Shown here: positions 19,348 through 19,654 of the stretch, piece after piece
Numbering within the stretch: position 1 is the first letter of the stretch
Layout: each line of letters begins with the position of its first letter
NCBI GenBank assembly: GCA_015229045.1
Contig: JADGCJ010000009.1
Location: 30,446 to 50,099 of the forward strand
Reading direction: 5' to 3'
Length of the DNA: 19,654 nucleotides
From: Magnetococcales bacterium
GTDB taxonomy: Bacteria > Pseudomonadota > Magnetococcia > Magnetococcales > DC0425bin3
Translations under genes and position numbers: made by a program
Notes under the pieces: generated by a model
Database searches by the model: none
Told to the model about the DNA's origin: nothing
Seen by the model: only the letters and a program-made list of their open reading frames with translations

Positions 19348-19429
19348 ATTCCAATCCCAGATCAAGCGTCTGCTTCGTTGACTGCCTCATTCCAATTCCA
19401 GATCAAGCGTCTGCTTCGTTGACTGCCTC
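19348..19429. repeat. Two tandem 41-bp repeats at the 5' side of hisF
   Basis: Unit 1 (19348-19388) and unit 2 (19389-19429) are identical except for one base (CCAATCCCA versus CCAATTCCA). A further ATTC begins at 19430, the start of an unfinished third unit. Unit 1 lies only six bases from the hisF ATG, so part of the hisF leader is repeat-derived. Confidence 0.9.
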
Positions 19430-19513
19430 ATTCACTCCTCGCCGTACCCAACACGTACTGTCTCGTCGTTCACTCGTTGTCGCCTCGCATCCATCTTGAT
19501 CTGGAATTGGAAT
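19389..19513. repeat. 19-bp inverted repeat bounding a 125-base segment
   Basis: The first 19 bases of repeat unit 2 (19389-19407) are the exact reverse complement of 19495-19513 (CTTGATCTGGAATTGGAAT), with 87 bases between. Homology stops cleanly at both ends. The layout resembles a small palindromic repeat (MITE-like) with no coding content of its own. Confidence 0.75.
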
Positions 19514-19654
19514 CAACGACCACCAGCTAAAAGCTGGTGGGTTGAAAGATCGGCGGACTGAACCGCCGACTGAAAGAGAAGGCTGCTGAAAGCAGGTGGT
19601 TTTCACCACGGGGCAAGCGCCCTTCGGGCGGGCTGAAGCCCCCTCGTGGAAAAT
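19514..19654 (+). ncRNA. Highly structured RNA resembling HEARO/omega RNA of IscB-type elements (runs to the window edge)
   Basis: Nearly every base is in a helix: CAAC/GTTG (19514-19517, 19541-19544) extending a 9-bp stem (19520-19528 with 19532-19540, loop AAA); TCGGCGG/CCGCCGA (19550-19569); CTGC/GCAG with a TGAAA loop (19583-19595); GTGGT/ACCAC (19596-19609), which competes with CCACG/CGTGG (19606-19610, 19645-19649); GGGGC/GCCCC (19610-19614, 19638-19642) enclosing CGCCC-TTC-GGGCG (19618-19630). Loop composition favours the plus strand. The succession of short GC-rich hairpins with a nested domain resembles the HEARO RNA that precedes iscB/isrB genes. The ORF that would confirm it lies beyond the window. 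A tnpB-type IS200/IS605 end is the main alternative. Confidence 0.5.
19514..19654 (+). mobile_element. Probable left edge of an IS200/IS605-like element (partial)
   Basis: The repeat homology ends at 19513 and the folded segment begins at 19514, which reads as an insertion boundary inside a pre-existing repeat. No transposase or nuclease gene is visible, so the assignment depends on the RNA-like segment. Confidence 0.4.

Noticed and set aside
19348..19429. CRISPR array
   Set aside because: The two 41-bp units are directly adjacent with no spacers between them, so this is a simple tandem duplication.
19403..19609. 68-codon minus-strand ORF across the repeat and RNA-like segment
   Set aside because: It spans the repeat/insertion boundary and has no protein-like features; the DNA there is explained by repeats and RNA structure.

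Overview
The window is about 19.7 kb of GC-rich proteobacterial chromosome. Separate hisI and hisE genes, a ubiquinone-pathway chorismate lyase, hybrid kinases and GC-rich hairpin repeats fit a deep-branching alphaproteobacterium. Magnetococcales is my best guess; no phylogenetic test was possible and no magnetosome genes are present.

Layout. 1-731: the tail of an Rpn-like nuclease gene, then an MNT/HEPN pair whose HEPN partner is internally deleted. 767-5744 (minus): a giant hybrid histidine kinase (sensor, HAMP, PAS, HisKA, HATPase, two REC, Hpt), followed after one base by a REC-GGDEF diguanylate cyclase; together they look like a phosphorelay ending in c-di-GMP synthesis. 5949-9303 (plus, divergent): a single-domain response regulator and a REC-PAS-PAS-PAS-GGDEF-EAL protein whose GGDEF site reads GSDEF while its EAL site looks intact. 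9369-9452: a folded intergenic repeat. 9493-10695 (minus): a lipoprotein carrying a piece of the chemotaxis-receptor signalling hairpin. 10857-13971 (minus): serC and acs. 14332-16401 (plus): treZ. 16346-19341 (minus): hisF-hisI-hisE-HIT-ubiC, in which hisE is extended by a PilZ-like domain. 19342-19654: two 41-bp tandem repeats at the hisF start, an inverted copy of part of the repeat, and a highly folded RNA-like segment resembling the HEARO/omega RNA that precedes iscB-type genes.

How it fits together. The window holds a probable c-di-GMP producer (767-1699), a probable c-di-GMP degrader (6349-9303) and a possible c-di-GMP receptor fused to a histidine-biosynthesis enzyme (17417-18148). 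The observations most worth following are the HisE-PilZ fusion, the lipoprotein with a receptor-derived segment, and the putative omega RNA whose would-be guide matches the repeats next to hisF. Domain calls come from reading motifs in the translated sequence; no database search was run.
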